Program-made: the position numbers and the translations under genes | The notes under the pieces: generated by a model | What the model was told of the DNA's origin: nothing | Database searches by the model: none | The model's input: the letters and a program-made list of their open reading frames with translations, nothing else | Part shown: piece by piece, positions 26,174-34,694 of the stretch | Layout of the letters: every line of letters starts with the position of its first letter | Numbering within the stretch: the first letter of the stretch is position 1 | From: Lacrimispora sphenoides | GTDB taxonomy: Bacteria; Bacillota; Clostridia; Lachnospirales; Lachnospiraceae | Length of the DNA: 64,000 nucleotides | NCBI RefSeq assembly: GCF_900105215.1 | Contig: NZ_FOIP01000002.1 | Coordinates: forward strand, 1,984,001-2,048,000 | Direction of reading: 5' to 3'

Positions 26174-27790
26174 TTACCTGGCTCCGCGGAATTTAGTCGG
26201 TGATACTCCGAATTTTTTCTTAAATACATAGCTGAAATAGTTTTGTTCCTGATATCCCACCTTCGCTGCCACCACATAGGTCTTATCGTCGGTTTTGTTA
26301 AGCAGTTCTACTGCCTTATTCAGACGGATATCTGTCAGATAGGCGATGTAAGCCTGTCCGGTTTCTTTTTTAAACATGGTAGAAAAATATGCCGGGCTCA
26401 TATGAAGGTGGCGGCAAATCATTTCCACAGACAAATCAGGATTCTGGTAGTGGTCCATAATATACTGCTTTGCTTCCTGGATTACCTGGCGTGTGGTGAA
26501 ATCACGCTCCTGGTTAATGAACTGGTTCATTTTCCCTGCAATCTTAAAAAGCCACTGGCCAAATTCCTCTTTCTTCTTTGTCCTATCAAAGATTTCCATG
26601 CCCTTTAGCTCTCCGCCCATAATATCCTCAAGGGCCAGGTCATACTGCTGCATCATCTGAAGGACGCTGTTTAATACACCGAACATGTAAACCTGCTGCT
26701 GGCGGTAATGGACTTTTGCGGATTCCATCTTTTCAATGATCCTGGAAACCGCTGCTTCGATCTTTTCGTCGGGGCCGAATTTTATGGCTGAGATTAAATC
26801 CGCTTCTGTTACACTATCAAATTCCAGCTTTCCTACTCCCACCGGCTCCATATCATTGATGTAAATGGTGGTCCCTCTTCCTGCTATAGCTTTATAGCCT
26901 AGAGCGTCAATGGAAGACTGATAAGCTTCTCTAAAACCGGTCATCTCCCGGAAGCTTTTGCCGATGCCCATGGAGACCGGGACCTCCAGAATCCGCTTTG
27001 TTTCCTTGCAGATATCCCCCAGTACATCGATCAGCCCTGTGGTAGAGTTGTCATCATCAAGAGCAACGATCACCACCATTTCCGCCTCTGAAACAGACTG
27101 GAAAAGAGCAAACCGGCAATAACCCTCTAATTTTTCCCTTACAATCTGCATGACGGATATGGGGATGAGTTCCTCCTCATTGTGAAGGGACAGAGTTTCC
27201 CTGACCTCCCCCTTTTCCACATCAATGGCTACGATGATCCATTTCCTTGCACCCATGACAGGCACCCCATACTCCCTAAGCTTTTGTTCCACCAGCTCTT
27301 CCGGAAGATTTTTGTGTACCAGATCATTAAAAAACTGCTCCCTGATGATGGGAAGGCTTTTCCGGTAATTCTCCCGAAGACGGATTAGATTCCTTTTTTC
27401 TTCTATTTCCTGATCCAGATTCCCCTTGATCCTTTTTAATATGGAGGTCAGTTCTTCCACATTGACCGGCTTTAAGATGTACTCCGTCACATTCAGCTTG
27501 ATTGCCCTCTGGGCATATTCAAAATCATCATAGCCGGAAAAAATCACCACCTTCATGGAAGGATACCGCTGCCGTACCTTTTCTGCAAGTGCCAGGCCAT
27601 CCATGTATGGCATCCGGATATCCGTTAAAACCACGTCAGGTTCCAAAATCTCGATCTTTTCCATGGCATCTTCCCCGTTTTCCGCATCTCCCACCACCCG
27701 GAATCCGGCTGCCTGCCATTCGATCTTTTTTATAATGCTTTTACGTACTTCTTCTTCGTCATCTACTAAAATTATGCTGTATAAGTCCAT
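26174..27790 (-). CDS. YesN-type response regulator (receiver plus AraC DNA-binding domain)
   Basis: 538-residue transcription regulator. The receiver domain (1-120) has the acidic pocket Asp10/Asp11, phospho-acceptor Asp57 (VLTDIRMP) and Lys107 (YILKPVN). A long middle region (150-420) links to a C-terminal AraC/XylS double helix-turn-helix (AKQYIMDHYQNPDLSVEMIC, MSPAYFSTMFKKETGQ, AAKVGYQEQNYFSYVFKKKF). It is the first gene of the sensor part, followed by its kinase. The likely target is the mglB promoter region and its own operon; no 21-bp direct repeat like that at 39233-39274 was found at mglB. Confidence 0.93.
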   Translation of the reverse strand: MDLYSIILVDDEEEVRKSIIKKIEWQAAGFRVVGDAENGEDAMEKIEILEPDVVLTDIRMPYMDGLALAEKVRQRYPSMKVVIFSGYDDFEYAQRAIKLNVTEYILKPVNVEELTSILKRIKGNLDQEIEEKRNLIRLRENYRKSLPIIREQFFNDLVHKNLPEELVEQKLREYGVPVMGARKWIIVAIDVEKGEVRETLSLHNEEELIPISVMQIVREKLEGYCRFALFQSVSEAEMVVIVALDDDNSTTGLIDVLGDICKETKRILEVPVSMGIGKSFREMTGFREAYQSSIDALGYKAIAGRGTTIYINDMEPVGVGKLEFDSVTEADLISAIKFGPDEKIEAAVSRIIEKMESAKVHYRQQQVYMFGVLNSVLQMMQQYDLALEDIMGGELKGMEIFDRTKKKEEFGQWLFKIAGKMNQFINQERDFTTRQVIQEAKQYIMDHYQNPDLSVEMICRHLHMSPAYFSTMFKKETGQAYIAYLTDIRLNKAVELLNKTDDKTYVVAAKVGYQEQNYFSYVFKKKFGVSPTKFRGAR

Positions 27791-27858
27791 GCTGTTCTTC
27801 CCCTCTAATAATCCTGTCGGGTATACTTAAAACCCAAAACCATGGGCAATAAACCAGG

Positions 27859-28500
27859 TTACTGCTGCTGTATCTGATAAAGCAGGGCATTAACGATTGC
27901 CGCTGCCACATTGCTTCCTCCCTTTCTTCCCCTGGCCACAATATAGGGGATATCAGAAAGGGTCATGATCATTTCCTTAGACTGTACCACATTGACAAAG
28001 CCCACCGGAACGCCGATGATCAGCCGGGGATGGATTTTCCCTTCCTTTATTAATTCATAAAGGCGCACTAAAGCTGTGGGGGCGTTTCCTACTGCAAAAA
28101 TACAATTCTCCGAAAGCTCTGCTGCCTTATCCATGCTGGCACAGGCCCGGGTGGTATGGTGAAGCTTTGCGTATTCTGCAACATCCTCATCGGCCATAAA
28201 GCAGCTGACGCTGCAGCCATTGCGTTTTAAGGCACCCTTATTAATGCCGGCCATTCCCATATTCGTATCCGTAATGATCCGCACGCCTTCCTTTAATGCC
28301 CGGATCCCTTCCTGTACGGCGTGGGGAGAAAATACCAGATTATCCGCATATTCAAAATCGGCGGTGGTATGAATCACCCGTTTGATCACCAATTCACATT
28401 CCGGATCAAGGACTTTTTCTCCAAGCTCCATGGTGATCAGTTCAAAACTTCTCTTCTCTATTTCCTCGGGAAGTACCCGCTCCAGTTCTTTAAGCTCCAT
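27859..28500 (-). CDS. cbiC: Precorrin-8X / cobalt-precorrin-8 methylmutase
   Basis: 213-residue enzyme that moves a methyl group from C-11 to C-12 of the corrin ring to give (cob)hydrogenobyrinate. His44 in RVIHTTADF matches the catalytic His of CobH. Other conserved stretches are ITDTNMGMAGINKG, FAVGNAPTAL and GVPVGFVNVVQSKE. It is the last gene in the cob run and the only ring-modifying step here; the others (cobQ, cobD, cbiB, cobU, cobS) act later. A triplicated Shine-Dalgarno-like sequence precedes the ATG. Confidence 0.95.
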   Translation of the reverse strand: MELKELERVLPEEIEKRSFELITMELGEKVLDPECELVIKRVIHTTADFEYADNLVFSPHAVQEGIRALKEGVRIITDTNMGMAGINKGALKRNGCSVSCFMADEDVAEYAKLHHTTRACASMDKAAELSENCIFAVGNAPTALVRLYELIKEGKIHPRLIIGVPVGFVNVVQSKEMIMTLSDIPYIVARGRKGGSNVAAAIVNALLYQIQQQ

Positions 28501-28501
28501 C

Positions 28502-28532
28502 TGTTTCTCCTTGTTTCTCTTTGTTTCTCCTT
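28502..28532 (-). promoter_or_regulatory. Tandem triplicated ribosome-binding sequence before cbiC
   Basis: On the minus strand AAGGAGAAACA, AAGAGAAACA and AGGAGAAACA follow each other directly and end 1 nt before the ATG of cbiC. Probably local slippage. The copy next to the ATG has a usable spacing of about 6 nt. Confidence 0.6.
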
Positions 28533-28548
28533 ATAAGTCCGCAGTGCC

Positions 28549-28659
28549 GCTCGCAAAACCTGCGGTTTTGCGAGCTCACGGGCATTCGCCCTTTGAAATA
28601 GGCCATGACAAGATTTTCTTATGTGCAAGCACAACGAAAATCTTCTCCTGTCCTATTTC
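28549..28659. repeat. Compound stem-loop element between cbiC and cobQ
   Basis: First hairpin: GCTCGCAAAACC (28549-28560) and GGTTTTGCGAGC (28564-28575), 12 bp with a TGC loop. Second: a long imperfect palindrome from GAAATAGG (28595) to CCTATTTC (28659), with inner arms AAGATTTTC and GAAAATCTT. The last codon and TAG stop of cobQ lie in the second stem. It looks like a small non-coding insertion element (MITE- or REP-like); only one copy is in this window. Confidence 0.6.
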
Positions 28660-30191
28660 ACACTGCTCATTGCTTTCGTGAACATTATCCCATAGATCCG
28701 TTCCATGTCAAGGCTGTCCCTTAGCAGGGCGGCCAGCCGTTCATATTGCTCTTCTTTATATTCCTGGTAGTTAAAACTGCCATCCAGATCCAGGGTAATG
28801 CCCTTCTTCTTTGCAAGAGCTTCTACAATGGTCATTGCAATTCCTTCTTTATCAAAGAAGCCATGGATATAAGTACCGTATACATTTCCCCTCTGGCAGC
28901 CGTCCATTTTCGCTAGGTGGGAACCGGACTGGCATTCCATGACATAGGCAAGAGGCGGTACGGATCTGGTGGTTTCTCCCATGTGGATTTCATACCCTTC
29001 CACCTCGATACCTGACAGTTCCTCAAATATCCCTCCTACGCTGGTACAGGAGCCTGCCACTCTTGTTCTTGTCTTTTCCTTTCCAAACACAGTACGGACG
29101 GGCAGAAGCCCCATTCCTCGGACCGGCAGGACAGCCCCATCCGTTTCCATTTGGAAGGGATCGGATATGCTTTCTCCAAGCATCTGAAAGCCACCGCAGA
29201 TGCCAAATACCGGAACCTCTCTCGCCTGAAGCTTAAGGATTGCAGCCTCCAGGCCGCTCTCCCGCATCCAAAGTAGATCCTGGACGGTATTTTTACTGCC
29301 AGGCAGAATGACCAGATCCGGATTTGAAAGATCAGAAACTCGGTCCACATATCTCAGGCTTACCCATGGTATCGTAGAAAAAACCTGAAAATCCGTGAAG
29401 TTGGAGATTCTTGGCAAACGGATCACGGCGATTTCCACTGCAGTCCGGTCCGTTCTAACGGTTCCTGCCAGATGGTCTCCAAGACTGTCCTCCTCTTCCA
29501 GATCCACATCCATATATGGAACCACACCGGCAACCGGGATGGAAAGCTGTTTTTCAATCATTTCTAACCCCGGGTCCAGAATTGTCTTGTCTCCCCGGAA
29601 TTTATTGACGATCAGGCCTTTGATCCTGGTTCTTTCATCTGGCTCCAAAAGCATTACGGTTCCGTAAAGCTGTGCGAACACTCCTCCCCGGTCGATATCT
29701 CCTACTAAAAGAACCGGCGCATCCGCCATTTTTGCCATACCCATATTTACGATATCATCCTGCTTTAAATTAATCTCCGCCGGACTTCCGGCTCCTTCTA
29801 TGACAATAATATCGTACTCCTCTGAAAGCTTTTGGAATGCCCGTTCTATCTCTGGCACCAGCTCTTTTTTGTATGCAAAATACTCTCTGGCTGGCATATT
29901 GCCAATAGATATGCCATTTACAATAACCTGGGACCCAATATCATTGGTCGGCTTTAACAGGATGGGATTCATGGCTGCCTCTGGCTTAACTCCTGCCGCT
30001 TCCGCCTGAACCGCCTGGGCCCTGCCCATCTCAAGCCCTTCCTCCGTAATATAGGAATTTAGGGCCATGTTCTGGGATTTAAAAGGGGCCACCCGGTAGC
30101 CATCCTGTTTAAAGATCCGGCATAAACCGGCCGCAATCAGGCTTTTCCCTGCATTGGACATGGTTCCCTGTATCATGATCGTCTTTGCCAT
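28653..30191 (-). CDS. cobQ: Cobyric acid synthase (glutamine-dependent amidase)
   Basis: 512-residue enzyme (CobQ/CbiP) that amidates four side chains of adenosyl-cobyrinic acid a,c-diamide. The N-terminal ATP-binding domain starts [20 protein letters not shown] and contains [13 protein letters not shown] and [15 protein letters not shown]. The C-terminal class I glutamine amidotransferase has the nucleophile Cys in [12 protein letters not shown] and the His in [10 protein letters not shown]. It starts 4 nt after the cobD stop. Its stop codon lies inside the stem of the element at 28549-28659, so the very C-terminus (SSVK) may have been altered by that element. Confidence 0.96.
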   Translation of the reverse strand: MAKTIMIQGTMSNAGKSLIAAGLCRIFKQDGYRVAPFKSQNMALNSYITEEGLEMGRAQAVQAEAAGVKPEAAMNPILLKPTNDIGSQVIVNGISIGNMPAREYFAYKKELVPEIERAFQKLSEEYDIIVIEGAGSPAEINLKQDDIVNMGMAKMADAPVLLVGDIDRGGVFAQLYGTVMLLEPDERTRIKGLIVNKFRGDKTILDPGLEMIEKQLSIPVAGVVPYMDVDLEEEDSLGDHLAGTVRTDRTAVEIAVIRLPRISNFTDFQVFSTIPWVSLRYVDRVSDLSNPDLVILPGSKNTVQDLLWMRESGLEAAILKLQAREVPVFGICGGFQMLGESISDPFQMETDGAVLPVRGMGLLPVRTVFGKEKTRTRVAGSCTSVGGIFEELSGIEVEGYEIHMGETTRSVPPLAYVMECQSGSHLAKMDGCQRGNVYGTYIHGFFDKEGIAMTIVEALAKKKGITLDLDGSFNYQEYKEEQYERLAALLRDSLDMERIYGIMFTKAMSSVK

Positions 30192-30195
30192 ACGG

Positions 30196-31284
30196 TTATT
30201 TCCCTTCTGTCACTATGGATTTTAATATGGAAAGAAACTCTTCATTTTCTTTCCTCTGCTTTACACAGATGCGGTAATAGGTATCATCAAGTCCTCTGTA
30301 ATTGGAACAGGAACGTATCAGAACTTTCCGGTCCAGAAGCTGTTTATAAAGAAGCTTCTCTTTTGCAAGAGCCTCTGGTCTTAAATCCCGGAAAAAAATA
30401 TAATTGGCCATGGAATCAAAAACCAGAAAACCAAGGGAAGAAAGGGCTGATTTTAGGTATTCCCTTTCACAGGTGATCTCCTGTCTTGTCCTTTTCACGT
30501 ATTCTGTCTCCAATAGGGCCGCCTCTCCTGCCGCCTGGGCGAGACTGGAAACGCTCCAGGGCTGACGTATGAGATTCATCTGGTCCAGGACCTCTTTTCC
30601 AGTGCATAACCCATAGCCCAGGCGCAGACCGGCCATAGCATACAGCTTTGTAAATGCCTTTAAAAGGAAGACATTCTCATAACCGCCGTCTCCTATGAGA
30701 TCAAGGACCGAATATCTCTCAGGCTCCTGTAAAAATTCATTAAAACATTCATCTATTACGCAAAAGATCCCGCGGTCCCTGGAGTATTTAAGAATCCCTT
30801 CCATCGCTTCCTTCTCTACGGCATATCCGGTGGGATTATTGGGGTTGCATAAAAACAGCATTTGAACATCAATCCTGTTTTTCTCCAGCCAGTCGATCAA
30901 TTCTTTTTCAGATAGCCGGAACCCGTGTTCTTCTTTTAAACAATAGTGCACGATGCTGCAGGAAGAGGCCTTAAGGGCCTGTTCATATTCAAGAAAAGAA
31001 GGGGCGATCAGCAGGGCATTTTTCGGCTTTAATGCCTGTACGACCTGAAAGATTAAATCTGCTGCTCCGTTTCCGCAGATAATGTTCTCTGCCGAAACGC
31101 CGTGAAACCCTGCCAGTTCCTTCCGAAGCCTCATGGATTGGCTGTCAGGATAGAAGGAACAACTATCTGCCGCTTTATAAAGAGCCGCTTTTACTCCAAG
31201 GGGAAGCCCCAGGGGATTTATGTTAGCTGAATAGTCCATTGTTACGTTGTTGGTGTATATATCACCGCCATGCTGGTATACCAT
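30196..31284 (-). CDS. cobD: L-threonine-O-3-phosphate decarboxylase (cobalamin pathway)
   Basis: 362-residue PLP enzyme of the class I/II aminotransferase fold that makes (R)-1-amino-2-propanol phosphate for the nucleotide loop. It starts with the subgroup motif [20 protein letters not shown]. Lys213 in [16 protein letters not shown] matches the PLP-binding Lys of Salmonella CobD, and CNPNNPTGY and VIDECFNEF are present. Context between cobQ and cbiB decides against histidinol-phosphate aminotransferase, its close relative. AGGAG stands upstream of the ATG. Confidence 0.94.
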   Translation of the reverse strand: MVYQHGGDIYTNNVTMDYSANINPLGLPLGVKAALYKAADSCSFYPDSQSMRLRKELAGFHGVSAENIICGNGAADLIFQVVQALKPKNALLIAPSFLEYEQALKASSCSIVHYCLKEEHGFRLSEKELIDWLEKNRIDVQMLFLCNPNNPTGYAVEKEAMEGILKYSRDRGIFCVIDECFNEFLQEPERYSVLDLIGDGGYENVFLLKAFTKLYAMAGLRLGYGLCTGKEVLDQMNLIRQPWSVSSLAQAAGEAALLETEYVKRTRQEITCEREYLKSALSSLGFLVFDSMANYIFFRDLRPEALAKEKLLYKQLLDRKVLIRSCSNYRGLDDTYYRICVKQRKENEEFLSILKSIVTEGK

Positions 31285-31317
31285 ATTATTATTCTCCTGA
31301 TCAAACGATTGATTATT

Positions 31318-32313
31318 CTAAAAAACTATAAGGAACAGCAAGAATACAGGGATCAGGGCTAACACATAGGTAACTGTCATGAGGCAATTGGCTCTGGGGA
31401 TATCCTCGTATTCCACCGGTCTTACCGCATCTCCAATGGTAGGCTTTTCATAAAGCTTTCCAAAATAACAGGCATTTCCCGCCAGCTGGATCTGCAGCGC
31501 TCCTGCACAGACCGCCTCTGTCTGGGCTGAATTAGGACTTTTGTGATTGAAGCGGTCCCTCTTAAATATTACCAGGCCATTCCTGCCGCTGTATGGGTTC
31601 CTCTTTTTCCTGATTCCATAAAAAAGCTGGCACACATATCCTGCCCCTATCATTAGGGCTGCGGATAGCCGGGCCGGTATGAAATTACAGGCATCATCAA
31701 GCTTTGCTGCTGCCCGCCCGAACCAGAGATACCGATCATTTTTATAGCCCACCATGGAATCCATAGTGTTTACTGCTTTGTATAAATACACTCCCACTCC
31801 TCCAAAAAGAGCCATGAAGAGCAAAGGGGCAATGATTCCATCCGAAGTGTTTTCCGCTACGGTTTCCACCGCTGCTTTTGTGATCCCTTCTTCCGACAAT
31901 ACTTTCGTATCGCGGCCTACAATCATGGATACGGCCTGCCTGGCTCCTTCCACATCTCCATTGGAAAAGGCCTTATGGACTTTCATGCTTTCTTCCCGTA
32001 GGGAACGCCAAGCCATCATCTGACCACACATTATACTTTCTATAAGAAACCCTACATAGGGGGAAAAGAAATAGGAAGTCCAGAGAATTGCCCCGGATAC
32101 GGTACCAGTGATTAATAGCACAAGGATCACCAGCCATAAACCGGCTCTTCTTTCCCCCACTTCTCCTTTAGGAAACATTTCCCTTAGCTTTTTCTCCAGC
32201 CAGCTTATGAGAGAGCCTATGCCGCAGACCGGATGCCAAAGCCAGCGGGGATCTCCAAAGCACAGGTCCAGAAAGCATCCTGTTAGCACTGCTGCTAAAT
32301 GTAATCGTATCAT
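31318..32313 (-). CDS. cbiB: Adenosylcobinamide-phosphate synthase
   Basis: 331-residue integral membrane enzyme (CbiB/CobD family) that joins the aminopropanol arm to adenosylcobyric acid. Typical stretches are CFLDLCFGDPRWLWHPVCGI, the cytosolic loop AVETVAENTSDGIIAPLLF and NTMDSMVGYKNDRY, and RAAAKLDDACNFIPAR. Several membrane spans are visible. It uses the product of cobD, its neighbour 33 nt downstream. Confidence 0.96.
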   Translation of the reverse strand: MIRLHLAAVLTGCFLDLCFGDPRWLWHPVCGIGSLISWLEKKLREMFPKGEVGERRAGLWLVILVLLITGTVSGAILWTSYFFSPYVGFLIESIMCGQMMAWRSLREESMKVHKAFSNGDVEGARQAVSMIVGRDTKVLSEEGITKAAVETVAENTSDGIIAPLLFMALFGGVGVYLYKAVNTMDSMVGYKNDRYLWFGRAAAKLDDACNFIPARLSAALMIGAGYVCQLFYGIRKKRNPYSGRNGLVIFKRDRFNHKSPNSAQTEAVCAGALQIQLAGNACYFGKLYEKPTIGDAVRPVEYEDIPRANCLMTVTYVLALIPVFLLFLIVF

Positions 32314-32336
32314 TCTTTTATTTCCTGACCTTCTGT

Positions 32337-32771
32337 CTATTTAATCCTAGTTTCAATGCCACACACCATGCGGTAAACTTCCTTAGAAGTCCGGGCTAAT
32401 CTTACAGAGGACCTTCCCGAAACTTCTCTCCAATCTCTGTCTTCCGGGTCAAGAGGCACGATACCGCAACCAAGTTCATTGGAGGTAATAATAACATTGG
32501 GATTTTGTTCCTCAATCGCATCAATAAATACTTCAACGCTTTTTCCTTCTTTTAAAAGACGCCTTATATACTCATGAAGACCATGGATGATTGGGAATTT
32601 CATGGCAGCTTCAAAGCTGTCCCTACTGCCTTCTGCAATCTCATACTCTTCCTTTTTTCCTTTTTTATACACGAATGAATCAAGCGGATTCGTTATTTTA
32701 TCAGCACTCTTTGCCAGCTCCAAGGCAAATGCCAGCTTCCCTTGCCATGCTCCGCCAATAATTAATATCAT
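32337..32771 (-). CDS. cobU: Adenosylcobinamide kinase / guanylyltransferase, short form
   Basis: 144 residues from the ATG at 32771 (MILIIGGAWQGKLAFALELA). Upstream sequence that would give MPRKRGQERGD is repeat family 1 and not likely coding. CobU phosphorylates adenosylcobinamide and adds GMP. The P-loop is GGAWQGK with Leu after the Lys instead of the usual Ser, and the protein is about 35 residues shorter than the enterobacterial enzyme. IITSNELGCGIVPLDPEDR and the C-terminal VRLARTSKEVYRMVCGI match the family. The Shine-Dalgarno (AGAGG) is close to the ATG. GTP-binding chemistry should be intact, but the P-loop variant lowers certainty on both activities. Confidence 0.85.
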   Translation of the reverse strand: MILIIGGAWQGKLAFALELAKSADKITNPLDSFVYKKGKKEEYEIAEGSRDSFEAAMKFPIIHGLHEYIRRLLKEGKSVEVFIDAIEEQNPNVIITSNELGCGIVPLDPEDRDWREVSGRSSVRLARTSKEVYRMVCGIETRIK

Positions 32772-32778
32772 ATCTCCT

Positions 32779-32818
32779 CTTTCCTGCCCACGTTTTCTGG
32801 GCAATGCACATCCCGCTT
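32779..32818. repeat. Palindromic intergenic repeat family 1, locus g (one decayed unit)
   Basis: TTTCCTGCCCACGTTTTCTG then GGC gives the GCCCA/TGGGC hairpin; the second part is reduced to CATCCCGCTTTT. It fills the whole cobU-cobS gap. Confidence 0.65.
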
Positions 32819-33586
32819 TTATAAAGACATCAGATGAGAAACCACAGCCAGCCCCGCCACAAGAGCCAATTCACATATCTGCAGAAAATATCCTGCCAAA
32901 TCGCCGGTAATTCCACCGAATTCCTTCTTTGCCATAGCATAATAATACCAATAAACAAGAATGGAAACGAAAAGAGTCATGACGGCTGGTATCGTTCCTC
33001 CCAAATACCATATCCCCCATTCTGCCGCAGCCAGATACAAAATCATAGTAATTGCCACGGTCCGTTTCTGTGCAGCACCAGAAAAAGAAGCCGCCAGTCC
33101 GCTCTCCTTAGCCATTGGGAATGTAACGACTGACAGGCCGCTTAATGCCCTTGTAACTACGAATATTATGGAATAGGCCGGGATCATGGCCGGACTCATT
33201 TCTAAAAAGGCGGTCAGATAGAGTATCAGATAGACGCAGCATCCGATGATGGCAAAAGCGCCTGTATGGGGATCCTTTAATATCTCAAGCTTTTTCTTCC
33301 TGTCCCCATGAGAGGATTTTGCATCAATCACATCCAGAAATCCATCCATATGAATGCCTCCTGTAATCAGGATCGGAATTACTACCGGGAGAATCTGCCC
33401 GAAATGACGGAAGCCAAGGGCATCGCAGCCCCGAAAAACTGCAAATTCCAGCAAACCGATGACTGCCCCGATAAGGGGGAAAAAACACATGACATATTTC
33501 ATCCGCTCCTTTGTCCATTCCATCTGGGGCATTGGAATACGGGAATACATAGAAAACGCAATTACTAAACTGCCAAATAAATTCAT
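32819..33586 (-). CDS. cobS: Adenosylcobinamide-GDP ribazoletransferase (cobalamin synthase)
   Basis: 255-residue membrane enzyme that attaches alpha-ribazole (phosphate) to adenosylcobinamide-GDP, the last assembly step. The start is the ATG at 33586 (MNLFGSLVIAFSMYSRIPMP) after AGGAGGAGG; the longer MLPGSSIMRRR reading is rejected. Family motifs include the Mg-binding GGIHMDGFLDVIDAKSSHGDR, KLEILKDPHTGAFAIIG, and several hydrophobic helices. First gene of the cob operon; the promoter is at 33640-33668 and the leader is about 50 nt. Confidence 0.95.
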   Translation of the reverse strand: MNLFGSLVIAFSMYSRIPMPQMEWTKERMKYVMCFFPLIGAVIGLLEFAVFRGCDALGFRHFGQILPVVIPILITGGIHMDGFLDVIDAKSSHGDRKKKLEILKDPHTGAFAIIGCCVYLILYLTAFLEMSPAMIPAYSIIFVVTRALSGLSVVTFPMAKESGLAASFSGAAQKRTVAITMILYLAAAEWGIWYLGGTIPAVMTLFVSILVYWYYYAMAKKEFGGITGDLAGYFLQICELALVAGLAVVSHLMSL

Positions 33587-33639
33587 ATTCCTCCTCCTCA
33601 TAATGCTTGAACCAGGCAACACGCCTGAAACATAAAATT

Positions 33640-33668
33640 ATCATATCACAGAATAGGAAAAATGTCAT
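33640..33668 (-). promoter_or_regulatory. Promoter of the cob operon
   Basis: ATGACA (33663-33668), 17 nt, TATGAT (33640-33645) on the minus strand. The leader before cobS contains only a short hairpin CAGGC-GTGTT-GCCTG and no B12-box-like sequence. Confidence 0.65.
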
Positions 33669-33713
33669 TTCCATTCAAAAGTACAATCTTTGTTTTTACA
33701 AAATATTAATTAT

Positions 33714-33765
33714 ACTTAAAGAGAAACGCTGCAAAATAAAACAGCGTTTCTCTTTAAGTTTTAAT
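33714..33765. terminator. Intrinsic terminator after the TIM-barrel gene
   Basis: ACTTAAAGAGAAACGCTG (33714-33731) and CAGCGTTTCTCTTTAAGT (33742-33759) form a perfect 18-bp stem with a 10-nt loop. On the minus strand it ends the operon whose last gene is 33783-34694; the U-tract is weak. Confidence 0.75.
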
Positions 33766-33782
33766 ATATGTACACATAGTAA

Positions 33783-34694
33783 TTATATTCCGGTATACTG
33801 ATTTCCTTTCGCTTTCCAATACATGCCGGTAAGCTTATCTCCCGCTTCATATGCTTTCTTCAGGAACCCTTCCATATTTTCATCATAGCACATTAATTCC
33901 AGAACCAGGGGCAGCTCATACGTTGTTGTGGCAACTGCTGTCATGACCTCCTGCCAATTAATATTACCGTCCCCTGGAACCTGATGGAAATCAGCAGAAC
34001 CGCTGTTATCATGAATGTGGATTGCATACAGGTGGTCTTTGTACCGATGAATTATATCGGTCATCTTCCTGCCCCATACCATGTTCGCATGCCCTGTATC
34101 CAGGCAAAAGCCCATAAACTGCGATGGATACCTGGCAAAGAGTCTGTCCAGCTGATCCAGCTCATACCGCTCCGGCATATCAAACAGATTCTCAATACAG
34201 ATGCGTACTCCCTTATGAGTACAATAAGGCTGAAGCTCATCAAAGGATTGGAATACTTGTTGATAAAAATGCTCTTCTGCCTCCGGCTTCTCCTGTATCG
34301 TAAAATGAGGGACATACAAATGGAGAACGATCTCTTCTGCACCCATGCACGCCGCCAAATCAACCCGGTTCTTAATCAACTCTACTCCTGCTTTTCTGTT
34401 ATACTCCACATCAGAAGTATAGTCCTTGCGGTAATGCCCATCAATCAGATTTACATTCCGCTTAGACCCCTTGGATGCATGGAGGGCTTTTGCCTTCATC
34501 CCGTATTGATCCAGCCATTCCTTAATCTGCTCCATCTCATAAGAGGAATAAATATAATCTCCATCCCATTCAAAACACCAGTGGATATGGGTAAAGCCTG
34601 CCTGTGATATTTTATATAATATTTCATCAATTTTTTCAATCTGGGAAAATTCTCCAGCAAAATCTGTTGCTATCGCCAACTGTAAGGTACTCAT
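33783..34694 (-). CDS. Sugar phosphate isomerase/epimerase (xylose isomerase-like TIM barrel)
   Basis: 303-residue TIM-barrel protein of the AP endonuclease 2/xylose isomerase-like family. The start is the ATG at 34694 (MSTLQLAIATDFAGEF) behind AAAGGAG, overlapping the MFS stop by 4 nt. Metal ligands are visible at strand ends: Glu in RICIENLFD, Asp and His in FCLDTGHANM, His in IHIHDN, Glu in LVLELMCYD. Substrate unknown; it probably isomerises the sugar or polyol brought in by the MFS or ABC transporter of the same operon. Last gene before the terminator at 33714-33765. Confidence 0.88.
   Translation of the reverse strand: MSTLQLAIATDFAGEFSQIEKIDEILYKISQAGFTHIHWCFEWDGDYIYSSYEMEQIKEWLDQYGMKAKALHASKGSKRNVNLIDGHYRKDYTSDVEYNRKAGVELIKNRVDLAACMGAEEIVLHLYVPHFTIQEKPEAEEHFYQQVFQSFDELQPYCTHKGVRICIENLFDMPERYELDQLDRLFARYPSQFMGFCLDTGHANMVWGRKMTDIIHRYKDHLYAIHIHDNSGSADFHQVPGDGNINWQEVMTAVATTTYELPLVLELMCYDENMEGFLKKAYEAGDKLTGMYWKAKGNQYTGI

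Noticed and set aside
32834..33568. Plus-strand frames opposite cobS
   Set aside because: cobS is full length with family motifs; the plus frames lack starts with ribosome binding sites.
33984..34607. 207-residue plus-strand open frame
   Set aside because: Antisense to the TIM-barrel gene, whose metal-site motifs are clear.
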